A stretch of 15,499 nucleotides of DNA. Origin: Bacteroidales bacterium UBA1237. GTDB lineage: Bacteria > Bacteroidota > Bacteroidia > Bacteroidales > UBA932. The stretch spans positions 8,135-23,633 of the forward strand of contig DBWN01000216.1 of assembly GCA_002308935.1 (NCBI GenBank), in the 5' to 3' direction. A model generated the notes under the pieces. It was not told the origin of the DNA and did no database searches. It saw only the letters and a list, made by a program, of their open reading frames with translations. The position numbers and the translations under genes are program-made. The first letter of the stretch is position 1. Every line of letters starts with the position of its first letter. Positions 1 through 6,984 of the stretch are shown here, piece after piece.

Positions 1-399
1 GACATTATCCAGGTCAACTCCAAGAGCGGACTCCGCGGCAGCAAGGCCAACTTCGCATATGCAGGCGGCAAGTTCGGAGGCATCGGACTTACCCAGTCCT
101 TCGCACTCGAGCTCGCTCCTTTCCGCGTGAAGGTCAACAGCATCTGCCCCGGAAACTTCTACGACGGACCGCTTTGGAGCAATCCCGAGAACGGCCTCTT
201 CGTCCAGTATCTCGCCGCAGGCAAGGTCCCTGGCGCAAAGACTGTTCAGGACGTGAAGGATTTCTACCTGGCGCAGGTTCCTATGCGTAAAGGTTGCAAC
301 CCCGAAGATGTCGCAAAGGCTATCTTCTACGCTATTGAGCAGACCGGTGAGACCGGACAGGCTATCCCTGTGACCGGAGGTCAGGTGATGCTCGCATAA
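1..399 (+). CDS. srlD: Sorbitol-6-phosphate 2-dehydrogenase (SDR family), 5'-truncated by window edge
   Basis: This is the C-terminal part (132 residues) of a classical short-chain dehydrogenase; the frame is open from base 1 and stops with TAA at 397. The enzyme would oxidise D-glucitol-6-phosphate to D-fructose-6-phosphate with NAD in the cytoplasm. The visible sequence has the catalytic serine strand (VNSKSG) and the YxxxK pair, Tyr at 58-60 and Lys at 70-72. From memory, IIQVNSKSG, KFGGIGLTQS, VPMRKGC and the C-terminal VTGGQV resemble E. coli SrlD closely, more so than generic SDRs. The N-terminal TGxxxGxG nucleotide-binding motif lies outside the window. An in-frame ATG at 127 falls after the active site and cannot be the start. 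The SorE-like gene follows after 27 bases, so the two are probably one operon. Codons are strongly biased to C-ending forms, as in highly expressed genes. Confidence 0.88.
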   Translation, partial: DIIQVNSKSGLRGSKANFAYAGGKFGGIGLTQSFALELAPFRVKVNSICPGNFYDGPLWSNPENGLFVQYLAAGKVPGAKTVQDVKDFYLAQVPMRKGCNPEDVAKAIFYAIEQTGETGQAIPVTGGQVMLA

Positions 400-426
400 T
401 GAACGTAACAAATAAAAGGACACATA

Positions 427-1704
427 ATGAAAACAAAAGCAGTTCGCCTTTATGGCAAGGATGACCTCCGTCTGGAGGAGTTCGAACTTCCTGCTATCAA
501 GGATGATGAAATCCTTGCAAAGGTTGTGAGCGACTCCATCTGCATGTCATCTTACAAAGCTACCCACCAGGCTGACACCCATAAGAGGGTCCCTCGTGAC
601 GTCGCCCAGAATCCTGTCATCATCGGACATGAGTTCGCAGGTGAAATCGTCGAGGTCGGTGCCAAGTGGCAGAGCCAGTTCAAACCCGGTGACAAGTTCT
701 CCATCCAGCCCGCCATCAACTGGGCTGGTGGTCCTGTAGGCATCTACAGCGCCCCCGGTTATTCATACCACAATATCGGTGGAGATGCTACATATGTAGT
801 CATTCCCAAGGAAGTGATGGAATTCGGTTGCCTTCTTCCTTTCACAGGAAAGGGCTTCTATCCCGCTTCACTCAGTGAGCCTCTCTCTTGCGTGATCGGA
901 GCTATGCACGCCAACTACCACACCACTCCCGGATCTTATGTCCACAGCATGGAGATCAAGGACGGAGGCAAGATGGCTCTTCTGGCAAGCGTCGGTCCCA
1001 TGGGTCTCGCCGCTATCAACTACGCTCTTCATCGTGAGGACCGCAAACCTTCCCTGATGGTCGTCACCGACATCAACCAGGAAAGGCTTGACAGGGCAGC
1101 TTCACTGTATACCGTCGAGTTCGCAGCTTCAAGGGGAATAACCCTCAAGTATGTGAATACCGGCGCTACCGATGATCCTGTGGCTCTTCTGAAGGAGATC
1201 TCCGGCGGAACCGGTTACGATGATGTATTCTGCTTCGCTCCCGTCGCTCCCGTCGTTGAGCAGGCTGATGACATTCTCGCTTTTGACGGCTGCCTCAACT
1301 TCTTCGCAGGACCTTCAAGGGCTCCTTTCAAAGCTCCCTTCAATTTCTATAACGTACACTACAATTCTTCACACGTTGTAGGCACCAGCGGTGGAAACAC
1401 CGATGACATGAAGGAAGCCCTTGACATGATGTCCGCAGGTCTTGATCCCGCAGGTCTCGTCACCCATATCGGTGGTCTGAACGCAGTTATCGACACTACT
1501 ATGAACCTTCCTTCCATCCCCGGAGGAAAGAAGCTCATCTATACACACATAGAGATGCCTCTTACCGCTATTGCGGATTTCGCGAAGAAGGGTGAAACCA
1601 ATCCCGTCTATGCGCACCTCGCAGAAATTTGTGATGCCCATAACGGTCTTTGGAGTGTAGAGGCTGAGGAGTACCTCCTCGCCAATGCCGACTCCCTGGC
1701 GTAG
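427..1704 (+). CDS. sorE: L-sorbose-1-phosphate reductase-like zinc-type alcohol dehydrogenase
   Basis: A 425-residue medium-chain dehydrogenase. The SorE family reduces L-sorbose-1-phosphate to D-glucitol-6-phosphate with NAD(P)H, the substrate of the SrlD-like enzyme encoded just upstream. The N-terminal catalytic domain has probable zinc ligands Cys39 (ICMSSYK), His68-Glu69 (IIGHEFAGE) and Glu151 (SLSEPLSC). The Rossmann domain starts near residue 183 with a SVGPMG turn at 188-193. The four-cysteine structural-zinc lobe of classical alcohol dehydrogenases is absent. Blocks such as TPGSYVH, FNFYNVHY, GTSGGNTDDM and IPGGKKLIYT match what I recall of Klebsiella and Lactobacillus SorE. The start is well placed: AAAAGGA lies 6 bases before ATG 427. 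The family call is firm, but the physiological substrate could be another ketose-1-phosphate or polyol phosphate. Confidence 0.85.
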   Translation: MKTKAVRLYGKDDLRLEEFELPAIKDDEILAKVVSDSICMSSYKATHQADTHKRVPRDVAQNPVIIGHEFAGEIVEVGAKWQSQFKPGDKFSIQPAINWAGGPVGIYSAPGYSYHNIGGDATYVVIPKEVMEFGCLLPFTGKGFYPASLSEPLSCVIGAMHANYHTTPGSYVHSMEIKDGGKMALLASVGPMGLAAINYALHREDRKPSLMVVTDINQERLDRAASLYTVEFAASRGITLKYVNTGATDDPVALLKEISGGTGYDDVFCFAPVAPVVEQADDILAFDGCLNFFAGPSRAPFKAPFNFYNVHYNSSHVVGTSGGNTDDMKEALDMMSAGLDPAGLVTHIGGLNAVIDTTMNLPSIPGGKKLIYTHIEMPLTAIADFAKKGETNPVYAHLAEICDAHNGLWSVEAEEYLLANADSLA

Positions 1705-1728
1705 AACGACCTTACCATCAAATAATCC

Positions 1729-1746
1729 GGGCGGGCCTGACCGCCC
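1729..1746. other. GC-rich intercistronic hairpin without T-run
   Basis: GGGCGG at 1729-1734 pairs perfectly with CCGCCC at 1741-1746 around a 6-base loop, 24 bases after the stop of the SorE-like gene. No T tract follows (TCCCGGGTTCC), so it is a poor intrinsic terminator. It may stabilise the upstream mRNA 3' end or partially attenuate read-through into the aldolase gene. The pairing is seen in the sequence; the role is inference. Confidence 0.45.
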
Positions 1747-1764
1747 TCCCGGGTTCCAAAACAG

Positions 1765-1792
1765 ACGTACAGCCATGTACGTACATAATTTG
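1765..1792 (+). promoter_or_regulatory. Nested inverted repeats and possible -7 box upstream of the aldolase gene
   Basis: ACGTAC (1765-1770) and GTACGT (1777-1782) form an inverted repeat with a 6-base spacer. A perfect 12-base palindrome, ATGTACGTACAT, occupies 1775-1786 and shares the right arm. TAATTTG follows at 1786-1792; it is one base short of the Bacteroidota TAnnTTTG box, and no TTTG -33 box is evident. The palindrome ends 14 bases before ATG 1801. This could be an operator for a local regulator controlling the aldolase gene separately from the upstream pair. The repeats are certain; the function is inference. Confidence 0.35.
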
Positions 1793-1800
1793 TTGTGTTT

Positions 1801-3105
1801 ATGAAGCAATTGGATGTTAATCTTATGCATCCTGCCGAGCAGATTTCGATAATAATAGGCAGGATCTACCGTAGCGGTATGACCACCACATCCGGTGGCA
1901 ATCTCTCTATCCTTGATGACAATGGAGACATGTGGATCACCCCTGCAGGCATTGACAAGGGATCCCTCACTCCTGCTGACATAATGTGTGTCAAAGCTGA
2001 CGGAACCATAGTAGGACCTCACCGTCCCTCTTCGGAGTATCCTTTCCATAGGGCTCTCTACAACATGAGGCCTAATCTCCGCTCCGTCATTCATGCTCAT
2101 CCTCCGGGACTGGTGACTTTCAGCATCATCCATCAGGTGCCCAATACCAGCATCATCCCTCAGGCACTCGGTGTATGCGGTCCGGTAGGATTCGCACCTT
2201 ATGCTCTTCCCGGAAGTGAACTTCTCGGTGAGAAGATCGCCGGAGAATTCCGTGCACATCCTGACATCAAGGCCGTCATCATGGAGAACCATGGCGTGGT
2301 CCTGATGGGAGAGGACATCGCTGACGCTTACCAGAGGTTCGAAACCCTTGAACTTTGTGCCAGGACAATCCTCAATTCCCAGACTTTGGGAACTCCCAAG
2401 TACCTTTCCGAGACACAGATCCAGAACCATATGAGGGCTGTGCATTCGAATTTCCAGCATTACATGAATGTGGATTACCCTTCAGACGAAAGGGCTATCC
2501 GTACAGATATCTGCAATATTGTCCGCAGGGCTTGTACCCAGGGACTCATGTGCAGTTCATACGGAACCGCTTCAGTACGTTGGAGAGGCAATGACTTCCT
2601 TATCACTCCTGCGAACGTGCAGCGTTGGGACATTGAGCCCAATGACATCGTCCAGGTAAAGGACGGAATGATCGAGGCAGGGAAGACCGCAAGCCGCTCT
2701 GTCGCTCTCCATTATGAGATATACAAGCGCAATCCTAAGATCAACAGCATTATCTTCACCCAGACCCCTGCGCTCATGGGTTACTGCTGCACAGGAGAGA
2801 AGTTCGATGTGAGGACCATACCCGAGAGCTGGATCTTCCTGCAGGATGTCCCGATGTTCCCCTTCGGCAGCCAGCACACCAACATGGATGCTATCGCGGA
2901 AGAACTCAGCCATCGTCCTTGTGTGATGCTTGAGAATGACTCCATTCTCGTGACAGGTGACAAGCTCATCAACACGTTCGACCGTCTTGAGGTGGCTGAT
3001 TTCAGCGCAAGGTCCCTTATCATGGCGGCTCCGGTAGGAAAACTCAACCCCATCACCGATGAGGAGATTGAGGATCTGAGAGTCGCGTTCCATGTAGGAG
3101 AGTGA
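1801..3105 (+). CDS. Tandem class II aldolase/adducin protein with a degenerate second domain
   Basis: A 434-residue cytoplasmic protein built of two class II aldolase/adducin domains, about residues 8-200 and 230-415; single-domain relatives such as FucA are about 215 residues. Domain 1 keeps the metal site of the fuculose/rhamnulose-1-phosphate aldolase family: Glu79 (SSEYPFH), His98 and His100 (HAHPPG), and His164 (ENHG). In domain 2 the matching positions are Ser300, Phe319, Gln321 (FTQTP) and Asp380 (ENDS), so it should not bind zinc. Such enzymes split ketose-1-phosphates into dihydroxyacetone phosphate and an aldehyde. Next to SorE/SrlD-like enzymes, a hexulose-1-phosphate is a reasonable but unproven substrate. 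ATG 1801 is preferred; an in-frame GTG lies two codons earlier at 1795, and neither has a Shine-Dalgarno sequence. The gene is 96 bases from its upstream neighbour and may have its own control. Confidence 0.85.
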   Translation: MKQLDVNLMHPAEQISIIIGRIYRSGMTTTSGGNLSILDDNGDMWITPAGIDKGSLTPADIMCVKADGTIVGPHRPSSEYPFHRALYNMRPNLRSVIHAHPPGLVTFSIIHQVPNTSIIPQALGVCGPVGFAPYALPGSELLGEKIAGEFRAHPDIKAVIMENHGVVLMGEDIADAYQRFETLELCARTILNSQTLGTPKYLSETQIQNHMRAVHSNFQHYMNVDYPSDERAIRTDICNIVRRACTQGLMCSSYGTASVRWRGNDFLITPANVQRWDIEPNDIVQVKDGMIEAGKTASRSVALHYEIYKRNPKINSIIFTQTPALMGYCCTGEKFDVRTIPESWIFLQDVPMFPFGSQHTNMDAIAEELSHRPCVMLENDSILVTGDKLINTFDRLEVADFSARSLIMAAPVGKLNPITDEEIEDLRVAFHVGE

Positions 3106-3123
3106 TTCTCTTGTAAACAATCC

Positions 3124-3162
3124 AAAAGGAGCGGTACCTGTTTTTTCAGGGCCGCTCCTTTT
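3124..3162. terminator. Bidirectional intrinsic terminator
   Basis: AAAAGGAGCGG (3124-3134) pairs perfectly with CCGCTCCTTTT (3152-3162). A further CCTG/CAGG (3137-3140/3147-3150) closes a six-T loop after a small internal bulge. The A-rich left foot and T-rich right foot let it act on both strands. It sits between the aldolase gene (+) and the lytic transglycosylase gene (-), which converge here. Confidence 0.88.
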
Positions 3163-3181
3163 CGGCAGATGGAGTATGTGT

Positions 3182-4054
3182 CTATGGGATAAGGATCTTG
3201 TATGTCTTCCCGGCTTTAACGGTAAGTTTGTTGTCCCTCAGCCACAAGTTTTCTTCCTTCAGCTTCCTGTAAGTGGTTCCATGTGAAATGGCGAAATCCA
3301 CCAGACTCTCGATCGTGCTTGATACGTTTACGGTCTCCTTGGGAGGATAGTACGGGTACATGTCATTGTCGTCGACATAGAATCCGAACAGGGGAGGGTT
3401 TTCGAAAAGCATCTTCACTGCAAGAAGACGGTACATGTAGCGTGCGGTCTCTTCAGGAAGCCAGAGTTCAAGTGCGGTCTTCTGCTTCTGGTCGGTCAGA
3501 CGTTTGGAGATTCCGCCCTGACCGGCGTTGTAACTTGCTGCGACCGTCATCCAGTCCCCGTATTTGTCGTAAGCGGTCTTGAGATACTTGCAAGCTGCGA
3601 GGGTCTCTTTCTCGATGTTGTACCTTTCATCTACCTCTGCTGTCACTTCCAGACCATAGGTCTGTGCAGTCGCTTTGGTGAATTGCCACAATCCTGCTGC
3701 ACCCGCGGATGACAGAGCTTTGGGGTCCAGGTTGCTCTCTATCGCCATAAGGTATTTGAGGTCCTCGGGAATGCCCTCTTTCTTGAGGATAGGGACCACT
3801 ATGCTGAAATACCTTTGTGACTTCTTCAGCATGAGCGTGGTGTTCGTATGCATATAGGTGAAGGACACCAGTTCCCTGTCCATCCTTTCGAAATAGTCGC
3901 TTCTGTCAAACCGGATCGTGTCCCCTGCGAAAGCCATGTAGTCGGGAACTCTGGGAGGCTGTTTGTGCAGGAACTCCTGGGCGTAATGTGTCTGCGCTGA
4001 GGCGAGCGCGAAGGAAAGAAGGATGATGGCGAGTGAGAAGAGGGTCCGTTTCAT
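3182..4054 (-). CDS. Secreted MltD-type lytic transglycosylase with LysM-like tail
   Basis: A 290-residue exported enzyme expected to cleave the MurNAc-GlcNAc bond of peptidoglycan in the periplasm, forming 1,6-anhydroMurNAc ends. Residues 1-20 are a signal peptide (KR, hydrophobic core, cleavage near ASA|Q). The SLT domain spans about 90-220: catalytic Glu106 in MAIESNLDP, then SSAGAAGLWQF at 115-125, TYGL at 132-135 and AASYNAGQGG at 172-181. Residues 243-289 resemble a worn LysM repeat ending KAGKTYKILIP. E. coli MltD is longer, with clear LysM repeats. The product has no lipobox, so it is probably soluble. No Shine-Dalgarno is seen. TATATTGG (- strand of 4076-4083), one mismatch from TAnnTTTG, could be its -7 box, but no -33 box is found. 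The gene is separated from the upstream SDR gene by a terminator. Confidence 0.9.
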   Translation of the reverse strand: MKRTLFSLAIILLSFALASAQTHYAQEFLHKQPPRVPDYMAFAGDTIRFDRSDYFERMDRELVSFTYMHTNTTLMLKKSQRYFSIVVPILKKEGIPEDLKYLMAIESNLDPKALSSAGAAGLWQFTKATAQTYGLEVTAEVDERYNIEKETLAACKYLKTAYDKYGDWMTVAASYNAGQGGISKRLTDQKQKTALELWLPEETARYMYRLLAVKMLFENPPLFGFYVDDNDMYPYYPPKETVNVSSTIESLVDFAISHGTTYRKLKEENLWLRDNKLTVKAGKTYKILIP

Positions 4055-4114
4055 GGTGTCAGCGTTTTCTGCCTACCAATATACGAAAAACTTGGATATT
4101 GTGGACCGCCAATC

Positions 4115-4147
4115 AAAAAGGGAGAGCGTTTTTAGCCGTTCTCCCTT
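4115..4147 (-). terminator. Intrinsic terminator after the SDR gene
   Basis: On the - strand, AAGGGAGAACG pairs with CGCTCTCCCTT (11 pairs including one G-T) around an 8-base loop and runs into a five-T tract (+ strand As at 4115-4119). It lies 16 bases past the SDR stop codon and separates that operon from the lytic transglycosylase gene. Confidence 0.85.
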
Positions 4148-4163
4148 GGATATCTCTTCTAGT

Positions 4164-4871
4164 CTAGTCAAAAGCAAGACCGCCGAATCTCCTTATATAG
4201 AACTGATCGATCGTGCCTTTGCCTTTTTTTGTCACGATGAAACGTACGATTTCGCCGATCTCCTCTGGAGCTATAAGATCATTCGGGTCGATGTCCGGCC
4301 TCATCTTCTTTACCATCTCAGTAGCTACACCTCCAGGGCTGATAAGATGTACTCTGATTCCAAAAGGCTGGACTTCTTTGGCTAGTACTTTCGTGAATCC
4401 CGCCAACGCGTGTTTCGAAGAGGCGTAAGCGCTCTGATGGATGTATCCCTTGAACCCGACCACTGAGCATATGTTGATTATGATGGGTTTGGGAGATTTT
4501 TTGAGGGGCTCCAATGCCGCTTTGCATATGAAGAAAGGAGCTTTTGCGTTTACCGTGAAAATCCTGTCCCAGTCTTCCGGAGAGACCTCTGTGAAACTGC
4601 CTTTCTGTGGGATACCGGCACAGTTGACCAGGACATCGAGTCCTCCGAAGTGCTCGACTGTCTTGTCGACAATCATGGTATGTGCTTCATTCTTGGAAAG
4701 ATCGGCAGGTATTTTAAGGACCTTGACGCCTTTTTCAGTGGCGGAAGAGGCTGTTTCTTCCAGGGCGGTTTCATCTCTCCCTACAATGGCGAGGTCATAG
4801 CCGATATCGGCCAGTTCCAGAGCTATGGTCTTCCCGATACCCCGGGAAGCGCCGGTGACAAGTGCTATCAT
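4164..4871 (-). CDS. Short-chain dehydrogenase/reductase, substrate unknown
   Basis: A 235-residue classical SDR with all family signatures: TGASRGIG at 6-13 for NAD(P) binding, NCAG at 83-86, catalytic Ser136, Tyr149 and Lys153 (YASSK), and the SPGGVATEM turn after the PG motif. An Arg at position 10, just after the first glycine, suggests NADP preference. It is closest in style to 3-ketoacyl-ACP reductase (FabG)-like enzymes, but FabG is usually about 245 residues with a different C-terminus; here the protein ends FGGLAFD. The ATG overlaps the lipoate ligase stop as ATGA, so translation is probably coupled. This hints at a link to lipoate or fatty-acid-derived cofactors, but the overlap alone does not prove it. 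A terminator follows 16 bases downstream. Confidence 0.85.
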   Translation of the reverse strand: MIALVTGASRGIGKTIALELADIGYDLAIVGRDETALEETASSATEKGVKVLKIPADLSKNEAHTMIVDKTVEHFGGLDVLVNCAGIPQKGSFTEVSPEDWDRIFTVNAKAPFFICKAALEPLKKSPKPIIINICSVVGFKGYIHQSAYASSKHALAGFTKVLAKEVQPFGIRVHLISPGGVATEMVKKMRPDIDPNDLIAPEEIGEIVRFIVTKKGKGTIDQFYIRRFGGLAFD

Positions 4872-5896
4872 ATCGTTTCGTTGTTTTGACTTTCGTTGTT
4901 CTCTCCTGTTATGAGGGAGAGGATTTCCTCCTTTTTCATCCCGTCGAAATACTCTCCTACAGGCGTGCCGCCCTCAAGGGCTGACATGATTTCTTCTGAA
5001 GACATCCTGACTCCTTCCAGCCTCTCTTCCAGACTTAATGTCGGAAGGTTGCCAAGGTAGTCTCCGCCGAATCTGAGACCGGTGATCATTCCGTGGTTCA
5101 CGCTGAAGGAGACCTCAACGGTTCCGCATTGGAATTTCTTCGAGGAACGGAAATCAGCCTTCGGCGACCTTCCGTATATCCATTCCCAGGTCCTGAACTT
5201 TTCCTTGGCGAATACTTCCACTTGCGCTCTCTGTTCATCACTGAGTGGCAGCTCTTCATCCCGTCCGCCTTCGGAATTGCGGCTCATGATTTCAAAAAGC
5301 CGGTCTTTGAATTCTTCTATCCCGCTGATATGAGGCAGATAGTCCTTAAGGTTGGCGACTCTGCTTCTTACGGATGCTATACCGGCTGCTGAAAGTTTGC
5401 TTCCCGGAACTGCAAGGGCTTTGCTCAGCTCCTGGATATCCACGTTATACATCAGTGTTCCGTGGACCATCAGCCTGTCCTTGTAGACCCTCTTGGCGTA
5501 CCCGGAACATTTACGCCCGTCGACCATGATGTCGTTCCTTCCGCTTAGTTCAGCATTCACTCCAAGAGAGTTCAAGGCTTCGACCATGAAACGGAGGTAT
5601 CCCGGATAATCTTTCTCCAGGTCGGAGGATCTTCCGGCTATAGTGTAATTGAGGTTCTGGAGGTCGTGGTAAACGGCTCCTCCTCCTGTCACTCTTCTGA
5701 CAAGGTTTATCCCTTTCTCTTCGAGATAGGGGATATTCACCTCGGCATAGGCGTTCTGGTTCATGCCGATGATAACGGAAGGGCGGTTCCTCCACAGGTA
5801 GAAGACCGGTGAAGGAAGATCCATCCTCTCCAAAACGAACTCGTCGAAGGCCATATTGTAGTATGGATCCTCCGACGGGTTTACGATAAATCGCAT
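4868..5896 (-). CDS. lplA: Lipoate-protein ligase A
   Basis: A 342-residue cytoplasmic ligase (E. coli LplA is about 338). It activates lipoate with ATP to lipoyl-AMP and transfers it to lysines of lipoyl domains, for example in 2-oxoacid dehydrogenases or GcvH. Motifs in order: WRNRPSVIIGMNQN at 35-48, RRVTGGGAVYHD at 67-78 (lipoyl-AMP loop), GRNDIMVDGRKCSG at 119-132 with the probable catalytic Lys129, HGTLMYNVD at 145-153, and SVRSRVANL at 175-183. The C-terminal third, from about residue 210, is the accessory domain and contains WEWIYGRSP. The gene starts 24 bases after the SIS-protein stop and its TGA overlaps the SDR start, so it sits mid-operon. There is no Shine-Dalgarno. The presence of lplA implies lipoate scavenging. 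The extreme C-terminus is polar and weakly conserved in appearance. Confidence 0.93.
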   Translation of the reverse strand: MRFIVNPSEDPYYNMAFDEFVLERMDLPSPVFYLWRNRPSVIIGMNQNAYAEVNIPYLEEKGINLVRRVTGGGAVYHDLQNLNYTIAGRSSDLEKDYPGYLRFMVEALNSLGVNAELSGRNDIMVDGRKCSGYAKRVYKDRLMVHGTLMYNVDIQELSKALAVPGSKLSAAGIASVRSRVANLKDYLPHISGIEEFKDRLFEIMSRNSEGGRDEELPLSDEQRAQVEVFAKEKFRTWEWIYGRSPKADFRSSKKFQCGTVEVSFSVNHGMITGLRFGGDYLGNLPTLSLEERLEGVRMSSEEIMSALEGGTPVGEYFDGMKKEEILSLITGENNESQNNETI

Positions 5897-5920
5897 GAAA
5901 CAGTATTTCTATGCCGTTAA

Positions 5921-6931
5921 TTACATCTCGTTACCGACCTTGCGTGCCCTCTGGGGCTTGTCAAGGTTGATTCCGTCAGCGGAAGCTATCTCCACAAGCA
6001 GGTTCCAGCCTGCGCACAGATAAACGTACTGCTGGAGCTCTCCTGCGTCAGGAACTACGATGGTCGTGAAAGGAGTCTCCTTGGTATCGATGGCGACAAC
6101 ATGCACATTGGCTCCGTTGAAGACTGTCTGATATTTGGCGTACTCGCTTTCGATGGGGTTGATTACGAACACGATATCACCGTCCTGCATGACCTCCTCA
6201 GGTCCGTGAAGAGCGTATGTTCCCTCGAGGAAGTCGCTCTTGCGGCGGGTGATTTCGTTGGTCTTGAGGGTAAGTTCCTCAGCGACGCCGTCGTTCATTC
6301 CTGCGAAATAGATGGTCTTTGCGCCTCTTGCCCATTCTACGATCTGGGCGGGAACTTTGAGGGTGAGAGCGGTCTCGACCTTCTCAGCGAGAGTGTCAAG
6401 GCACTTTGAGCAGATCTGTTTTCCGGCGAGGTCCCTGATGACTGCTTCGCAGAAGAGAGCCTGCTCGACCACGCTCTTGGTGGCGGCTACGGCATTCTCC
6501 CAACCGCATTTGAGGACATGGGTCTTGACGCATACTTCCTCAAGGGGAGTGGCTTCATTTGCTGTCAGTCCGAAGAATTCCTTATGACCCTGGGCCTTGA
6601 GCTGATTGGCGAGCATGAGGGTCTCTTTTGTCCTTCCGGAGTTGGAGTCGCAGATGACGGTATATTTGCTGAGATCGTATTCACATGCCTGATGTGAACC
6701 TTCGGTGTGGACGTTGGCCTCGACGCCCCAGGTCATAGCCTTACGGATAGCGTTCTTGGCGGGCATGATACGGCTTGATCCTTCACCGGAGAAAAGGAGT
6801 TTTCCTGTTTTTTTGACGGATTCGGTGACGAATGCGACATCTTCAGGTTTGAACTTGCGGATTGTCTGGACTGTGTCCATCATTTCCTGGACGAGATAGT
6901 ACTGAGCGTACTTGTTTTCTGTGAGGTTCAT
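5921..6931 (-). CDS. Two-SIS-domain sugar-phosphate isomerase/deaminase (GlmS isomerase-like)
   Basis: A 336-residue cytoplasmic protein with two SIS domains (about 40-175 and 200-320), equivalent to the isomerase half of glucosamine-6-phosphate synthase without the glutaminase domain. The phosphate-binding loop is SNSGRTKET at 96-104, and ENAVAATK at 145-152 matches the GlmS ExxVAxTK signature. By eye-alignment with E. coli GlmS, Glu226 (KTNEITRR) corresponds to Glu488, His242 (LHGP) to His504, and Lys331 in the DKPQRARK tail to the Schiff-base Lys603, so aldose/ketose aminosugar chemistry is likely retained. Candidate roles are type II glucosamine-6-phosphate deaminase or a glycosyl-amine/Amadori deglycase of the FrlB type. 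The sequence does not settle the substrate. Codons are strongly C-biased, suggesting abundance. An A-run precedes the ATG instead of a Shine-Dalgarno. The lplA gene follows after 24 bases. Confidence 0.82.
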   Translation of the reverse strand: MNLTENKYAQYYLVQEMMDTVQTIRKFKPEDVAFVTESVKKTGKLLFSGEGSSRIMPAKNAIRKAMTWGVEANVHTEGSHQACEYDLSKYTVICDSNSGRTKETLMLANQLKAQGHKEFFGLTANEATPLEEVCVKTHVLKCGWENAVAATKSVVEQALFCEAVIRDLAGKQICSKCLDTLAEKVETALTLKVPAQIVEWARGAKTIYFAGMNDGVAEELTLKTNEITRRKSDFLEGTYALHGPEEVMQDGDIVFVINPIESEYAKYQTVFNGANVHVVAIDTKETPFTTIVVPDAGELQQYVYLCAGWNLLVEIASADGINLDKPQRARKVGNEM

Positions 6932-6984
6932 TTTTTTTAAATATAGATTGTCTGTGTTTTCCTGTACGACTTACAAAAATAACT

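Noticed and set aside
1369..2460. Long open frame (363 codons) on the - strand across the SorE-like and aldolase genes
   Set aside because: It is antisense to two well-supported genes and has no recognisable domain, signal or start context. It reflects the strong codon bias of the + strand genes.
2572..3120. 182-codon - strand open frame opposite the end of the aldolase gene
   Set aside because: It is an antisense shadow of the conserved aldolase frame and crosses the terminator stem only at its start; its protein has no family features.
6938..6945. TATATTTA on the - strand as a -7 promoter box for the SIS gene
   Set aside because: It is only about 6 bases from the start codon and has no spaced TTTG upstream, so it would give an almost leaderless mRNA.
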